A stretch of DNA of 64,000 nt from Granulicella mallensis (GCF_014203225.1 NZ_JACHIO010000005.1:310001-374000), one strand, 5' to 3'; shown: positions 1 through 9,102, counted from the first letter of the stretch. Numbers and translations: made by a program. The notes: generated from the letters alone by a model not told the origin.

Positions 1-33
1 GTAGAGGCCAGGGGCTACCACTCAGGGATGCGT

Positions 34-105
34 CGAGTCGCGAGACACGAGAGTCGAGATACGAGCTGATTCCTCGTCTCTCGCAACTCATATCTCGTAA
101 CTCGA
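34..105. repeat. Heptamer-periodic palindrome, CTCG type, copy 1
   Basis: The left arm reads as 7-base units beginning GAG (GAGTCGC, GAGACAC, GAGAGTC, GAGATAC). After a short spacer, the right arm reads as 7-base units beginning CTC (CTCGTCT, CTCGCAA, CTCATAT, CTCGTAA). The arms are imperfect inverted copies and could fold into a long hairpin. It lies just downstream of the exporter stop codon at 138 and may act as a transcript end. Related copies are at 1711, 2876 and 34041. Confidence 0.8.
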
Positions 106-137
106 AGCAAACAGAAGAACACCACGGATGCCAGCTT

Positions 138-1649
138 CTATGACCCCGCCGTCTCCCGATTGCTGGATGAAATCATGCGGGCGCTGAACGCGCTGAGTAC
201 GCTCAGGGCAATGGAGATCAGGATGATATCGCGGTACCCGGACAGGAAGGCTTCGTTGATCGCTCGCCTTACTCGCGGGTCACCGGTCTCGGCTCCCGCG
301 AGTTTCGGGCGTTCACGGTTGATGCTTTGCAGGGCTTCGGACGAGAGCGCCAGATGGTCAAGGCTGTGAGTGAGAGCCCGATTGAACCCGAACGACAAGA
401 CCAGGCCGAAGACTGCGACCGCTAAGAGTCCGGCAATTCGTGAAACGGCGTTGTTGACTCCCGAAGCCACACCCGCTTCGCTGTCGGGAACGGATTCCAT
501 CACGGCTGTAGTGAGCGGAGCTACGCTGATCGCCATCCCCAGTCCAAGCGTCAAGATGGCCGGGAAGAGTGTCGTCCAATAGGACTGGCCGATGCCGCCT
601 CTCAGCATGAGCGCATAGCCTGCCGCTGCTATAAGCGGTCCGATCGTCAGAGGTGTCCTTGCCCCATAGCGTGCGATCAATCCACCGGACCAGCGGGACA
701 GTAGAAAGATTAAGAGAATCAGCGGCAGCAGCGCGCCTCCCGCCTGGGTCGCGGAGTAGTGCTGGACCTGGATGAGATCGAGTGGGAGAAAGAAGAGCAG
801 GCCGCTCAAAGCCGCATACAGGAAAAAGGTAAGCAGGTTGGCCCCGCTGAAGTCTTTCGAGCGGAATAGCTTCAGGGAGACCATGGGAGCTGGGGAGTGC
901 GCCTCAAGCAGTAAGAAGGCGGCGAGCGCGCCAACCCCGGCAACGCCCATCGCCCACACGATACGGCCACCGTGTGGAGCTTCGATCAGCGCGTAGGTTG
1001 TCGCTCCCAGGCCAATGGTTGCCAGCGAGGCTCCTCGCCAATCCAGAATCCGGCTGGCCTCTTGATTGCGGCTCTCTGCGACATAACGCAGCGTCAACGC
1101 CACAACGACAACCGCCAGAGGGAGATTGATAAAGAAGACCCACCGCCAGGAGCCATGCTGGACCAGCCAGCCTCCCAAAACCGGACCGATCGCCGCCGTA
1201 ATGGCTGTAAAGCCCGACCACGTGCCGATGGCGCGGCCTCGTTCGCTTGCCGGAAAGGACGAACTGATGATGGCTAGACTTCCCGGTATCAATAGCGCTG
1301 CGCCGACTCCCTGGAAGGCTCGCGCAAGAATCAGAAACTCAATCGAAGAAGCGAATCCGCACCACGCTGAACCAGCAGCAAAGACCAGCACGCCTGAGAC
1401 AAAGATCCTTCGGCGACCGTAGAGGTCACCGAGTGAGCCTCCCAGCAGAAGCAGCGAAGCGAGCAGAAGCGCATAGGACTCCACGACCCATTGAAGATCA
1501 CTCGCGGTCGCGTGCAGAGCACCCTGCACTGCTGGAAGTGCGACATTGACGACTGTCCCATCGATGAAGGCCATGCTCGATCCGAGAATGGTCGCAACCA
1601 GAACCCCTCGTCCGACAGCGGCCGAGGGTGTTTTCGAGGAAGCGTGCAT
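138..1649 (-). CDS. MFS transporter, DHA2 (EmrB/QacA-like) drug exporter
   Basis: The 503-residue protein is an integral membrane H+-coupled exporter of the 14-TM DHA2 group, probably moving hydrophobic toxic compounds out of the cytoplasm. The sequence shows the family's N-terminal motif (FIDGTVVNVALP, then GGSLGDLYGRRRIF) and the motif-C-like GFTAITAAIGPVLGGWL segment in helix 5. Hydrophobic segments continue to the C-terminus. I chose ATG 1649 over the longest frame because GGAGG lies about 6 bases upstream. It is divergent from the oxidoreductase at 1852, and a repeat palindrome occupies the shared intergenic space. No local regulator or membrane-fusion partner is visible, so the substrate is unknown. 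Confidence 0.9.
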   Translation of the reverse strand: MHASSKTPSAAVGRGVLVATILGSSMAFIDGTVVNVALPAVQGALHATASDLQWVVESYALLLASLLLLGGSLGDLYGRRRIFVSGVLVFAAGSAWCGFASSIEFLILARAFQGVGAALLIPGSLAIISSSFPASERGRAIGTWSGFTAITAAIGPVLGGWLVQHGSWRWVFFINLPLAVVVVALTLRYVAESRNQEASRILDWRGASLATIGLGATTYALIEAPHGGRIVWAMGVAGVGALAAFLLLEAHSPAPMVSLKLFRSKDFSGANLLTFFLYAALSGLLFFLPLDLIQVQHYSATQAGGALLPLILLIFLLSRWSGGLIARYGARTPLTIGPLIAAAGYALMLRGGIGQSYWTTLFPAILTLGLGMAISVAPLTTAVMESVPDSEAGVASGVNNAVSRIAGLLAVAVFGLVLSFGFNRALTHSLDHLALSSEALQSINRERPKLAGAETGDPRVRRAINEAFLSGYRDIILISIALSVLSAFSARMISSSNRETAGS

Positions 1650-1710
1650 CGTCGCCCTCCAGAGGGACACGAGGATCATCTTACCGATCCGTTACCCGAA
1701 GCGATGCTCC

Positions 1711-1780
1711 GAGTCGCGAGATACGAGAATTGAGATACGAGTCCTTACTCGCCTCTCGCAACTCATCTCTCGCAACTCGA
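1711..1780. repeat. Heptamer-periodic palindrome, CTCG type, copy 2
   Basis: The left arm has units GAGTCGC, GAGATAC, GAGAATT, GAGATAC. The right arm has units CTCGCCT, CTCGCAA, CTCATCT, CTCGCAA. It shares the flank GATGCTCCGAG with the copy at 2876, so these two are closer relatives. It sits between two divergent genes (starts at 1649 and 1852), where a terminator role makes little sense; it must either be tolerated there or affect both promoters. Confidence 0.85.
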
Positions 1781-1851
1781 CGCCAAGAGGCAGGAACCAG
1801 AAGGACGCCGCGCCCTTGCGGCTTATCGACCGGCAAGGTACAAATGCCGAC

Positions 1852-2826
1852 ATGAGCGGAAAAGACAAGATCAGGTTTGGCATCATTGGCAGCGGCGGCA
1901 TCGCGCGTCGCTTCGCCCTCAGCATGCAGCATACGGAGAACGCCTGTGTCTCCGCCGTGTGGGGACGCAACGAAGCGACCGTGGCCGCCCTGGCTGAAGC
2001 CGGCAATGCCGAGGTGTGCCTGACGCTGGACGCACTCTTCGACAGATGCGATGCCGTTTATATCGCTACCCTGCCGGACACGCATGAGCCATTTGCGCTG
2101 GCCGCCCTGGAGGCGCGCAAACCGGTGCTATGTGAGAAGCCGTTGATGCGAAGCAGCGAAGAACTGGATCGGGTGCTGGTCGCGGCTCGCGAAAACAACC
2201 AGCTTTTTATGGAGGCGATGAAGCCTCCTTTCTTTCCGCTTCACCGCTCGTTGCGCGAGCATCTGGAAAAAGATCCCATCGGCAATGTGCAGTATGTGCA
2301 GTCGGGATACTGCGATGCGCGTGTGTCGCAGTATCATCCTTCGTGGCGGGCCGATCTGCACGGAGGCGCCTTGCAGGGTATCGGCGTCTACCAGGCGTGG
2401 CTGGCCGTGGAGTGGCTTGGGCCAGCCTCGTCTATCGCGACCATTGGTCGCATGCAGAACGGTGTAGACGCCTTTGCCTTTGTGCAGGTGGAGCATCAGC
2501 GCGGATTTTCGCAGCTTCACTGCGGCATGGGACTCTCGTCCCCCGGTGAAGCAACGCTCTGCGCGGAGGGCGGCCATGTGTCCCTGCATGCGCCCTGGTG
2601 GAACCCCGTACGGGCCACCATCCGGTATAAGGACGGTCGCACGGTCACACTGGACGAGCCCTTTGCGGGAGGCGGGCTTCAGTATGAGGTGGATCATTTC
2701 TGTCAGTTGCTGCGCACGGATATGAAGATGAGTCCTGTACTGACGCATACTATCTCTCGCGACGTGATGCACATTCTCGATGCGGCGCGCGCGCAGGTGA
2801 TGGCTTCGCAACTTCATCGAGGATAG
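1852..2826 (+). CDS. Gfo/Idh/MocA family oxidoreductase
   Basis: The 324-residue NAD(P)-dependent sugar or polyol dehydrogenase-like enzyme opens with the Rossmann signature GIIGSGGIARRFA. It carries the family's LCEKPL motif (the EKP lysine near residue 95), followed by an alpha/beta C-terminal domain. Its closest general resemblance is to the dihydrodiol dehydrogenase/D-xylose dehydrogenase branch (FMEAMKPPFFP motif). ATG 1852 was chosen because the Rossmann strand starts a few residues later; the upstream in-frame extension runs through the repeat palindrome. It is monocistronic, followed by another palindrome and a convergent gene. The substrate cannot be told from sequence. Confidence 0.88.
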   Translation: MSGKDKIRFGIIGSGGIARRFALSMQHTENACVSAVWGRNEATVAALAEAGNAEVCLTLDALFDRCDAVYIATLPDTHEPFALAALEARKPVLCEKPLMRSSEELDRVLVAARENNQLFMEAMKPPFFPLHRSLREHLEKDPIGNVQYVQSGYCDARVSQYHPSWRADLHGGALQGIGVYQAWLAVEWLGPASSIATIGRMQNGVDAFAFVQVEHQRGFSQLHCGMGLSSPGEATLCAEGGHVSLHAPWWNPVRATIRYKDGRTVTLDEPFAGGGLQYEVDHFCQLLRTDMKMSPVLTHTISRDVMHILDAARAQVMASQLHRG

Positions 2827-2875
2827 ACGCATGATGGGCGGCCACAGAGGCTCGGGAACTACCGAAAAGATGCTC

Positions 2876-2941
2876 CGAGCCAGCGAGACACGAGATACGA
2901 GTCATTACTCGCCTCTCGCAACTCATCTCTCGCTACTCGAA
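2876..2941. repeat. Heptamer-periodic palindrome, CTCG type, copy 3
   Basis: It shows the same 7-base rhythm: GAGACAC, GAGATAC on the left, and CTCGCCT, CTCGCAA, CTCATCT, CTCGCTA on the right. The right arm is nearly identical to copy 2. It lies between convergent genes ending at 2826 and 2971, where a bidirectional terminator would be plausible. Confidence 0.85.
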
Positions 2942-2970
2942 GCAAAACCGAAGGATGCCAGGAAGATCTA

Positions 2971-4425
2971 TTACCCGATATCTGTCGGCGTCACGCTCTT
3001 GCGCGAGCGGCTGCGCTTCGGCAGCACCGGCACAACGCGTTCCACGCCCTCGCGGCCCGGGTGAATCACCTTCGTCTTCAAGTTCTTCGCGGCCTCGCGA
3101 TCGACGGACTGCAACTCACCCGGAGGCCCGAGCACAATCCGCGCGGCTCCGTTCAGGATGCGGCGTATGGGCCAGGCGCCATCGGCGTTCGGCAGAAAGA
3201 CCTCACCTGCACGCTGCTTTTCGGGCCGGTAGTACCAGCGCCGAAAGAGCGAGAGCGAATCGCAGCGCTCGTTGATCTCCGCCTCGCCCGCAGAGTCTGC
3301 GCGTTCCGCGAGCCGCTGCAATACTTCGCGCGCACGGTCCTCGGGAGAGAGCGTCGCGGTCTTCATGGCAGCCGGAGCTTCGGGCACGGAAGCAGGCTCA
3401 TCGAGCGGGACGGCCGAAAGCATCAGCGGTTGTGCGAACAGGGAGCTTCCCACAGCTGTCTGCTCGCGTACCGCACGAACACCCAGAGTCGACAACGGCT
3501 CCGGCCCAACGATCCTTCCCCGCTCCAGCAGAAAGACTGCGGCCTCCTCAAGCTTCTCTCCCGCGCGTGGCGCAGCCTCCTGTAGGACAACAGCACGCAG
3601 CTCCGCGACCGGACGTACCAGCTCGTCGACCAGTAGGGAAGCAGCCTTCACGCGCTCCCATTGCTTGTGCAGAGCGGCTGCCTCCTCGAAGTCCATGGCC
3701 TCGCTGGCTTTCTCGCGCTGCTCGGCAACCTCCGCCAGCATCGACTCGCCGCTCGTGGCGAAGAACCGGAAGACACGCTGGGCTTCAGCGGCGTACTCTT
3801 CGGCGGAGCACGCCAGCTTGCAGGGCTCCATGCACTTCTTCATCTCGCCGTAGACGCAGCCGGGATGCTCCGGATAGGGCTGCAGGTCTTCATAGCAGCG
3901 CCGCAGCTTGAAGAGATCGAGCACCGCGTCGCAGTAGCGTTCCGCCGCCGCTCGCGAAGGGAAGGGGCCGAAGGTCTCCGCGAGGGCCCGCTTGCTCAGG
4001 CGATTGGTCGAGTAGGCCCGTGGATGCTGGTGCGTCATGGTCACGCGCAGGAAGTAAGGAGGATGCAGCCGCAGTCGCCGCCGTGCCTCTTCGGCCCCGT
4101 AGACTGCACGCGATGCGCAGTAGAGCACCAATGCGGACTCGAACTCCGAGCCCGTTGCCGTCCACTCGATCCAGCGGACTTTTTCACGCAGGTTGAGGCG
4201 CTTGGAAAGAACCGGGCGGCCCTGTTCATCGACCGCTTCCGGGGGAGCGAGCAATCGCCGCAATCTTCTGCGCAGATCCGCCGCGCGCGTGAGGTAAGGC
4301 TCATCGCCTTCGCGTTCGCCACGCAGGGCGAACACGCCAGGAGCTGCGGGAACGTTGCGCAGAATCTCATCGGCGTTGGCCGGGAGAAACTCGATGCGAT
4401 GGCTGAAATTAAAGTCCGCGCTCAC
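2971..4425 (-). CDS. UvrC-like protein with degenerate GIY-YIG domain and no C-terminal endonuclease
   Basis: The 484-residue protein resembles the N-terminal half of excinuclease subunit UvrC. Residues about 20-110 align with a GIY-YIG domain, but the hallmark tyrosines are altered: PGVF replaces PGVY and YLTRA replaces YVGKA. The following basic helix and a candidate acidic residue (GSEFESA) remain. A cysteine cluster (CVYGEMKKCMEPCKLAC) and a UVR-type coiled-coil hairpin (EQREKASEAMDFEEAAALHKQWE) follow. The RNase H-like second nuclease and HhH domains of full UvrC (about 600 residues) are absent. It starts at GTG 4425. It may be a Cho/UvrC-related accessory repair factor or non-catalytic; the role is unproven. 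Confidence 0.7.
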   Translation of the reverse strand: MSADFNFSHRIEFLPANADEILRNVPAAPGVFALRGEREGDEPYLTRAADLRRRLRRLLAPPEAVDEQGRPVLSKRLNLREKVRWIEWTATGSEFESALVLYCASRAVYGAEEARRRLRLHPPYFLRVTMTHQHPRAYSTNRLSKRALAETFGPFPSRAAAERYCDAVLDLFKLRRCYEDLQPYPEHPGCVYGEMKKCMEPCKLACSAEEYAAEAQRVFRFFATSGESMLAEVAEQREKASEAMDFEEAAALHKQWERVKAASLLVDELVRPVAELRAVVLQEAAPRAGEKLEEAAVFLLERGRIVGPEPLSTLGVRAVREQTAVGSSLFAQPLMLSAVPLDEPASVPEAPAAMKTATLSPEDRAREVLQRLAERADSAGEAEINERCDSLSLFRRWYYRPEKQRAGEVFLPNADGAWPIRRILNGAARIVLGPPGELQSVDREAAKNLKTKVIHPGREGVERVVPVLPKRSRSRKSVTPTDIG

Positions 4426-4485
4426 AGCGAGAATTGTAGCCGGGGTGAAGCTGCCTTTGCTTTTTTGCTTTTGCCTTTCTGGTTT

Positions 4486-4770
4486 GTCATTCCGAGCGCA
4501 GCGAGCGAATCTGCTTTCTCCCGTTCTTTGCCAGAGCCGTCACCGAGGTATGCGCCAGTACAAACGATGCCCGCGAGTGTGGCGAGTTGTTCCTTCGCCG
4601 AACTGTGGAGATATTCTAAATAGCGCGAAGCGCAAACCGTGACGCTTTAGCGTCGCGGGTCGGAGGGAGCCGTGGCCTTTAGGCTACGGAATTAAGGGTA
4701 GGCAGGAATCGGGCTTCAGCCCCGGGCTTTTTGCCGGGAGCGGAACGAAGGCCCAGGCTTAAAAGCCACA
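4486..4770. repeat. Intergenic repeat region (372-bp gap 4426-4797)
   Basis: This gap holds no gene. It contains one unpaired GTCATTCCGAGCG-type unit (from 4486), whose relatives occur as inverted pairs at 20981, 36071, 40224 and 46416. Several small palindromes follow, including GACGCTTTAGCGTC at 4641 and hairpins around 4670-4690 (CCGTGGCC...GGCTACGG) and 4710-4740 (CCCCGGGC...GCCGGGAG). The genes on both sides run leftward, so this is the upstream region of the UvrC-like gene and the downstream region of the DUF3738 gene. Confidence 0.6.
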
Positions 4771-4797
4771 TTCGTGCCAGGCACTGAATTCAATGGC

Positions 4798-5571
4798 CTA
4801 ATCGTTCGAAGGCTGCTCCACGTGGTCGACCACGAACACATCGGTATCCGCCTTGGTCAGCTGCAACTTCAATCCAAGCTGTTCTTTGATCGCTGTAAAT
4901 AAACCAGGAACTCCAGACATGTCCTGCGGTAAATCGCCAGACTTGCCGTCTGCCCGAAAATTATCAGGTGTCCACCGCAGTACAAGATCAAAATGCCCGG
5001 CAATGCCCGTCTGATCAACCACAGGCCGATCAAGTGCGAAACGCTGCAGGAACGTCGCGAAGTTGGCCATCGTTGCATTTCCTGCCTGCAGTTCGCCGCG
5101 TGGGTCATAGCCGACTGCCGGGATGCCGTTGGGATCGGCAGTGCTCTTCGTGAGCTTGGGCGAATCTGTTGTCTTCAACAGTGCATAGACCGAAAGATTC
5201 TTTTGCTCGCGATGCATCACCAGATGAAAGCGCTCCGTCAGCAGAGTCCGCATCATCGCCTTCATCTGATCGGAGCTCGGCCGGTTCTCTGTCTCGGGGT
5301 CGGCAAGAATATCGAACTTATCTGTCCGCAGCCACGCCGGGCCTCCCACCACCTGGTCCGGATGAACGTTATACGCATACTTGAAGACGTCAATGAACGT
5401 CGTGCCTTCAGTCACAAAACGATTACCGCGAATCTGCGTAAGCGCCACCGCGTCCGGTTTGCTCGGTTTGATGGTCGCAACCGCAAACTTTTGGGGTGCT
5501 TCAGGAGTTTGCTGCGCTGGCAACAATCCACAAGCAAGGAAGCAGAACGATAAAAGAAGCGTATTCCGCAT
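4798..5571 (-). CDS. TIGR03435 (DUF3738) secreted protein
   Basis: The 257-residue protein belongs to a family greatly expanded in soil Acidobacteria, with no established biochemical function. It has a signal peptide (MRNTLLLSFCFLACGLLPAQ), then the family core: FAVATIKPSKP at the start, the GGPAWLRTDKFDILA segment, MMRTLLTERFHLVMH, and a C-terminal GLKL...VFVVDHVEQPS ending. I chose the ATG at 5571 because it begins the signal peptide and has AAGGAGG upstream; the longer frame would add 21 non-signal residues. It is 68 bases downstream of tldE on the same strand and may be read with it, but no functional link is known. Confidence 0.85.
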   Translation of the reverse strand: MRNTLLLSFCFLACGLLPAQQTPEAPQKFAVATIKPSKPDAVALTQIRGNRFVTEGTTFIDVFKYAYNVHPDQVVGGPAWLRTDKFDILADPETENRPSSDQMKAMMRTLLTERFHLVMHREQKNLSVYALLKTTDSPKLTKSTADPNGIPAVGYDPRGELQAGNATMANFATFLQRFALDRPVVDQTGIAGHFDLVLRWTPDNFRADGKSGDLPQDMSGVPGLFTAIKEQLGLKLQLTKADTDVFVVDHVEQPSND

Positions 5572-5639
5572 CGAACCTCCTTGCTTGCATCCTGCACCAT
5601 CCTGAGCTGGAGGGGATACGGAAGACAAAGGCAAAAGCC

Positions 5640-7064
5640 TTAGCTTCCCGCCACCGTCATGCCTTCAACCCGCACTGTCGGCACCGCGCCGCTGCCGCGA
5701 AACTCCAGGTCATTCCCAATCGCCGACACACTGCGGAACATATCCTTCAAATTTCCCGCAATCGTGATCTCTTCGACTGGATATGCGAGCTCGCCATTCT
5801 CGATCCACAACCCGCTCACGCCCAGCGAGTAGTCGCCGGTGACAAGGTTCACGCCGGTGCCCATCGTCTGCAGCACGTAGAGCCCCGAGGGCACATCGCC
5901 GATGATCTGCTCCGGCGTCGCCGTTCCCGGCTCAAGAAAGTAGTTGCCGCCGCCGATACCCGGAGCGCCTGCGAGTCCCCGTGAGGCCTTGTGAGTCGTC
6001 TGCATGCCGAGCTTGCGCGCGGTGTAGGTGTTCAGCATCAGCTCTTTCAGCACGCCGCGTTCGATCACCACGGTGCGGCGTGTCGGAAGGCCGTCGCCGT
6101 CGAAGGGCGAGGTGCCAAAGCCGCCCACGCGCAGCGTGCTGCCGTCAGCCAATGCGTGATCGAAGACCATCGTGCCGTCATCGACCATCGTGATATTTTC
6201 GCCCGCAACCTGCTCGCCGAGCTTACCCGCGAACATCGACGCGTTGCGATAGATCGCGTCGCCGTCGGCCGCGTTCAGCAGGTTGCCCATCAGCCCTCGC
6301 GCGGTCTCCGGCGCAAAGACGACAGAGCACTTCTGCGTAGGAACGCGTCGCGCGCCGAGTCTCCGCAGCGCACGCTTGGCGGCGATGATGCCGATCTCTT
6401 CCGGCGAATCGAGCAGCTTCGCGCTGCGTGCGCTCGAGTACCAGGAGCCGCCCTGCATCGCTCCGCTCGCATCCTGTGCGATAGGCGCTGCCGAGAAGCC
6501 GCAGTAGCTGCGGCGATACTCGCCGGCAAAGCCTCGCGAGTTCACCATCACCTGCCGCGCGTTCGAGGCGTCGAAGTCCGCGCCCCTGGAGTTCTGGATG
6601 CGGGTGTCGAAGCCCATCGCGGCGGCTTCACACCGGCGGGCGATGTCGATGCGCTCGGCGGCGGGAATGTCGTGCACGTCGTCGAAGTAGAGTGCCAGTT
6701 CGTCGACGTTCTGCGAGCCAAAGGCCTCACGCTCGGGCAGGCCCGCAAAGGGATCGATGCCTGTAACCTTGGCGAGTTCCACCGCGCCGCGCACCAACTG
6801 CTCCAGGCCTTCACGTGAGAGGTCCGAGGTCGAGGTGCTGGCCGTGCGTTGTCCGCCCTGGGAGGGGAAGAAAACACGCAGCCCAAGCGCTCGCGAGCCT
6901 GACTCCGTGAGCTGCTCCACCTGTCCCAGGCGGATGTTGACGGAGAACTCTTCGCTCTCAAAGCCAACGGCTTCGGCGTCGGTCGCACCCGCCTGGAGCG
7001 CGCGTGCGACAATGTCGGCAGCCAGGCTCTGCCACTCTGTCTTCGAATCTGTTTCGGTAGCCAA
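5640..7064 (-). CDS. pmbA: TldE/PmbA-type metalloprotease subunit
   Basis: The 474-residue protein is the TldE (PmbA) partner of TldD; the two form a heterodimeric metalloprotease that degrades unfolded peptides and matures some modified peptides. It shows the family layout with no HExxxH motif, which is normal for TldE, and the conserved C-terminal stretch GVNLVTGDYSLGVSGLWIENGE followed by VEEITIAGNLKDM. The start is TTG at 7064, with AGGAAGA just upstream. It sits 21 bases after the small cysteine/histidine protein, within a tldD-small gene-tldE transcription unit. Its peptide substrates are unknown, and no peptide precursor is evident nearby. Confidence 0.93.
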   Translation of the reverse strand: MATETDSKTEWQSLAADIVARALQAGATDAEAVGFESEEFSVNIRLGQVEQLTESGSRALGLRVFFPSQGGQRTASTSTSDLSREGLEQLVRGAVELAKVTGIDPFAGLPEREAFGSQNVDELALYFDDVHDIPAAERIDIARRCEAAAMGFDTRIQNSRGADFDASNARQVMVNSRGFAGEYRRSYCGFSAAPIAQDASGAMQGGSWYSSARSAKLLDSPEEIGIIAAKRALRRLGARRVPTQKCSVVFAPETARGLMGNLLNAADGDAIYRNASMFAGKLGEQVAGENITMVDDGTMVFDHALADGSTLRVGGFGTSPFDGDGLPTRRTVVIERGVLKELMLNTYTARKLGMQTTHKASRGLAGAPGIGGGNYFLEPGTATPEQIIGDVPSGLYVLQTMGTGVNLVTGDYSLGVSGLWIENGELAYPVEEITIAGNLKDMFRSVSAIGNDLEFRGSGAVPTVRVEGMTVAGS

Positions 7065-7085
7065 TGTATCTTCCTGCCTGTTGGT

Positions 7086-7406
7086 CTACTGTACTGGGGT
7101 GCTCGAAAGCCTCGCCGGACGGCTTTCCTCAGCCGCGCGGATGAGGATGCCGGCGCAGTGCTCCGCATCGCTCTTCAGCTTGTGCGCCGCATGCGAGGCC
7201 GGGCCGTTGGCGATGTGGCGCTTGTGCACCTTCAAGGCTCCGTGGCAGTCCTTGCAGCGAAACTCGGTGTCGCCGTCGCCCAGGGCTTCGTCCACGTTCT
7301 TTATCTTCCAGAACGGCTCATAGCCGGTTCCGCTCGCGCGAACGCGGCGCCGCTTTACCTCGCACTCGTACAGTTTTTCCGTTTTCGCTTCAACCTTCGT
7401 AGCCAT
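7086..7406 (-). CDS. Small Cys/His-rich protein between tldD and tldE
   Basis: This 106-residue protein is cytoplasmic, with no signal peptide. Its centre carries a candidate zinc site: C-K-D-C-H near residues 51-55, then VHKRH and spaced histidines (SHAAHKLKSDAEHC) ending in another cysteine. Similar small proteins with an RCKDCHGALKVHKRH core occur as conserved hypotheticals; I do not know a function. The ATG at 7406 is 75 bases after tldD and the stop is 21 bases before tldE, so it is almost certainly co-transcribed with both. The position inside the protease operon suggests, but does not prove, a link to TldDE. Confidence 0.75.
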   Translation of the reverse strand: MATKVEAKTEKLYECEVKRRRVRASGTGYEPFWKIKNVDEALGDGDTEFRCKDCHGALKVHKRHIANGPASHAAHKLKSDAEHCAGILIRAAEESRPARLSSTPVQ

Positions 7407-7481
7407 GCATGATTTCTTTCCTGGTGCGGTTGCGGTGCGTGAAGGCTTCTTTTCTGTAGTCTTCGAAACTGTTTGCCGCGG

Positions 7482-8948
7482 CTAGCGGCCTGTGCCGCCG
7501 ACCGTCATGCGGTCCAGCTTGACCGTCGGCATGCCAACGCCGACCGGCACGCTCTGCCCGGCCTTGCCGCAGGTGCCGATACCTTCGTCGAGTGCGAGAT
7601 CGTTGCCCACCATCGACACATACTTCAGGGCCTCCGGTCCATTGCCGATCAGCGTTGCGCCCTTGACCGGCGCGGTTACCTTCCCGTCTTCGATCAGGTA
7701 GGCCTCGCTGGCGGTGAAGACGAACTTGCCGTTGGTGATGTCGACCGAGCCGCCGCCAAAGTTCACGGCGTAGAGTCCGCGCTTCACGCTCTTCAGAATG
7801 TCCTCGGGCTGGTCCTCGCCGTTGAGCATGTAGGTGTTGGTCATGCGTGGCATGGGGATGGCCTGGTAGCTCTCACGGCGACCGCTGCCGGTGTTCGGCA
7901 TCTTCATCAGCCGCGAGCTCAGCTTGTCGCTCAGGTAGCCGCGCAGAATGCCGTTTTCGATCAGCACTGTCTCCTGCGTCGGATTGCCCTCGTCGTCCAC
8001 GTTCAACGACCCGCGCCGTCCGGGCATCGTTCCGTTGTCGACGACCGTCACCTTGCTCGACGCCACCTGCTGTCCGATCAGGCCCGCAAAGGCGCTGGTC
8101 TTCTTGCGGTTGAAGTCGGCCTCAAGGCCGTGTCCGACGGCCTCGTGCAACAGCACGCCGGGCCAGCCGGGGCCGAGCACGACTTCCATCTCCCCTGCGG
8201 GTGCAGCTACTGCGCCAAGCTGCAAAATTGCCGTGCGTGCGGCCTCGCGAGCGAAGTGCTCGGGAGATTTGTCGCCGGTAAAGAAGTCCAGGGCTACGCG
8301 TCCGCCGCCGCCGCTGGTGCCGCGCGCCATGTTGTTTTGCTCATCCTTCGCGATGACGAAGATGTTGAGCCGCGCGAGCGGCTGCGTGTCGCTGGCAAAG
8401 GTGCCGTCGCTGGCGGCGATCAGGATGCGGCGCAGTTCGTCGTTGATGCTGGCGCGCACCTGCACGATGCGCGGGTCGAAGTCGCGGGCTGCCTTGTCGG
8501 CGCGTTCGATCAGCTTCAGCTTCGCGGCGATCTCGACGTCGCTGCTCACCCCTGCCACCGGATAGAGCTGTGGTGTGCGCGTTTCGGTGAAGCCCTGGAC
8601 GCGCTCAATCTGCGGTCCGCTGGCGATCAGTGCTGCTGTCCGCGCAGCCTTTAGCAGGCGGTCCGAACTGAGGTCGTCGGTGTAGGCAAAACCGGTGCGC
8701 TCGCCCGAAAGCACGCGAATCCCGCACCCCACGCTGATCCCCTGGGATGCCGTCTTGACGATTCCCTCATCCATGCCCAGCGAGGTTGAGGTGACCGCCT
8801 CGAAGTAGAGATCGGCAAACTCACCGCCCGCGCTCAGGGCCTCCCCGAGGCAGCGCTCGAGCAGACGTTCACTGAGACCGAGTTTCTCGAAGAAATATCG
8901 TTTGTGGTCGGTGATTTCAGGCAGCAATGAGTATGAGGCGGACGCCAT
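7482..8948 (-). CDS. tldD: TldD metalloprotease catalytic subunit
   Basis: The 488-residue catalytic partner of TldE carries the signature metal-binding motif HEAVGH (His268-Glu269-His273 in an HExxxH arrangement) within PGVLLHEAVGHGLEADF. The conserved C-terminal cysteine region is also present (IGTCGKAGQSVPVGVGMPTVKLDRMTVGG). Length and domain order are normal. It is first in a leftward unit with the small Cys/His protein and tldE. TldDE cleaves peptides inside a closed cavity; in other bacteria it matures microcin B17 and degrades CcdA. The substrate here is not evident. Confidence 0.95.
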   Translation of the reverse strand: MASASYSLLPEITDHKRYFFEKLGLSERLLERCLGEALSAGGEFADLYFEAVTSTSLGMDEGIVKTASQGISVGCGIRVLSGERTGFAYTDDLSSDRLLKAARTAALIASGPQIERVQGFTETRTPQLYPVAGVSSDVEIAAKLKLIERADKAARDFDPRIVQVRASINDELRRILIAASDGTFASDTQPLARLNIFVIAKDEQNNMARGTSGGGGRVALDFFTGDKSPEHFAREAARTAILQLGAVAAPAGEMEVVLGPGWPGVLLHEAVGHGLEADFNRKKTSAFAGLIGQQVASSKVTVVDNGTMPGRRGSLNVDDEGNPTQETVLIENGILRGYLSDKLSSRLMKMPNTGSGRRESYQAIPMPRMTNTYMLNGEDQPEDILKSVKRGLYAVNFGGGSVDITNGKFVFTASEAYLIEDGKVTAPVKGATLIGNGPEALKYVSMVGNDLALDEGIGTCGKAGQSVPVGVGMPTVKLDRMTVGGTGR

Positions 8949-9102
8949 CTTTCTATTCTAGTCCGATACTCGGACATTGCAGCGCCGCTGGCCTTTCTGA
9001 CGCGCCTGAACGGGAGTGTTGGCGTTCCGTATACCCCGCGAAATCCGCAGCCTGAATGGCCCGTACTATCGTGCTCAGACGCCGCTTTAACCCCATAACC
9101 CC

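Noticed and set aside
3661-4623. Long plus-strand open frame opposite the UvrC-like gene (similar ones at 7473-8654, 29443-30945, 36688-37953, 45211-46440 and 51881-52966)
   Set aside because: All lie antisense to clearly assigned genes in GC-rich DNA, where stop codons are rare in antisense frames. None shows a motif or a start with a ribosome site.
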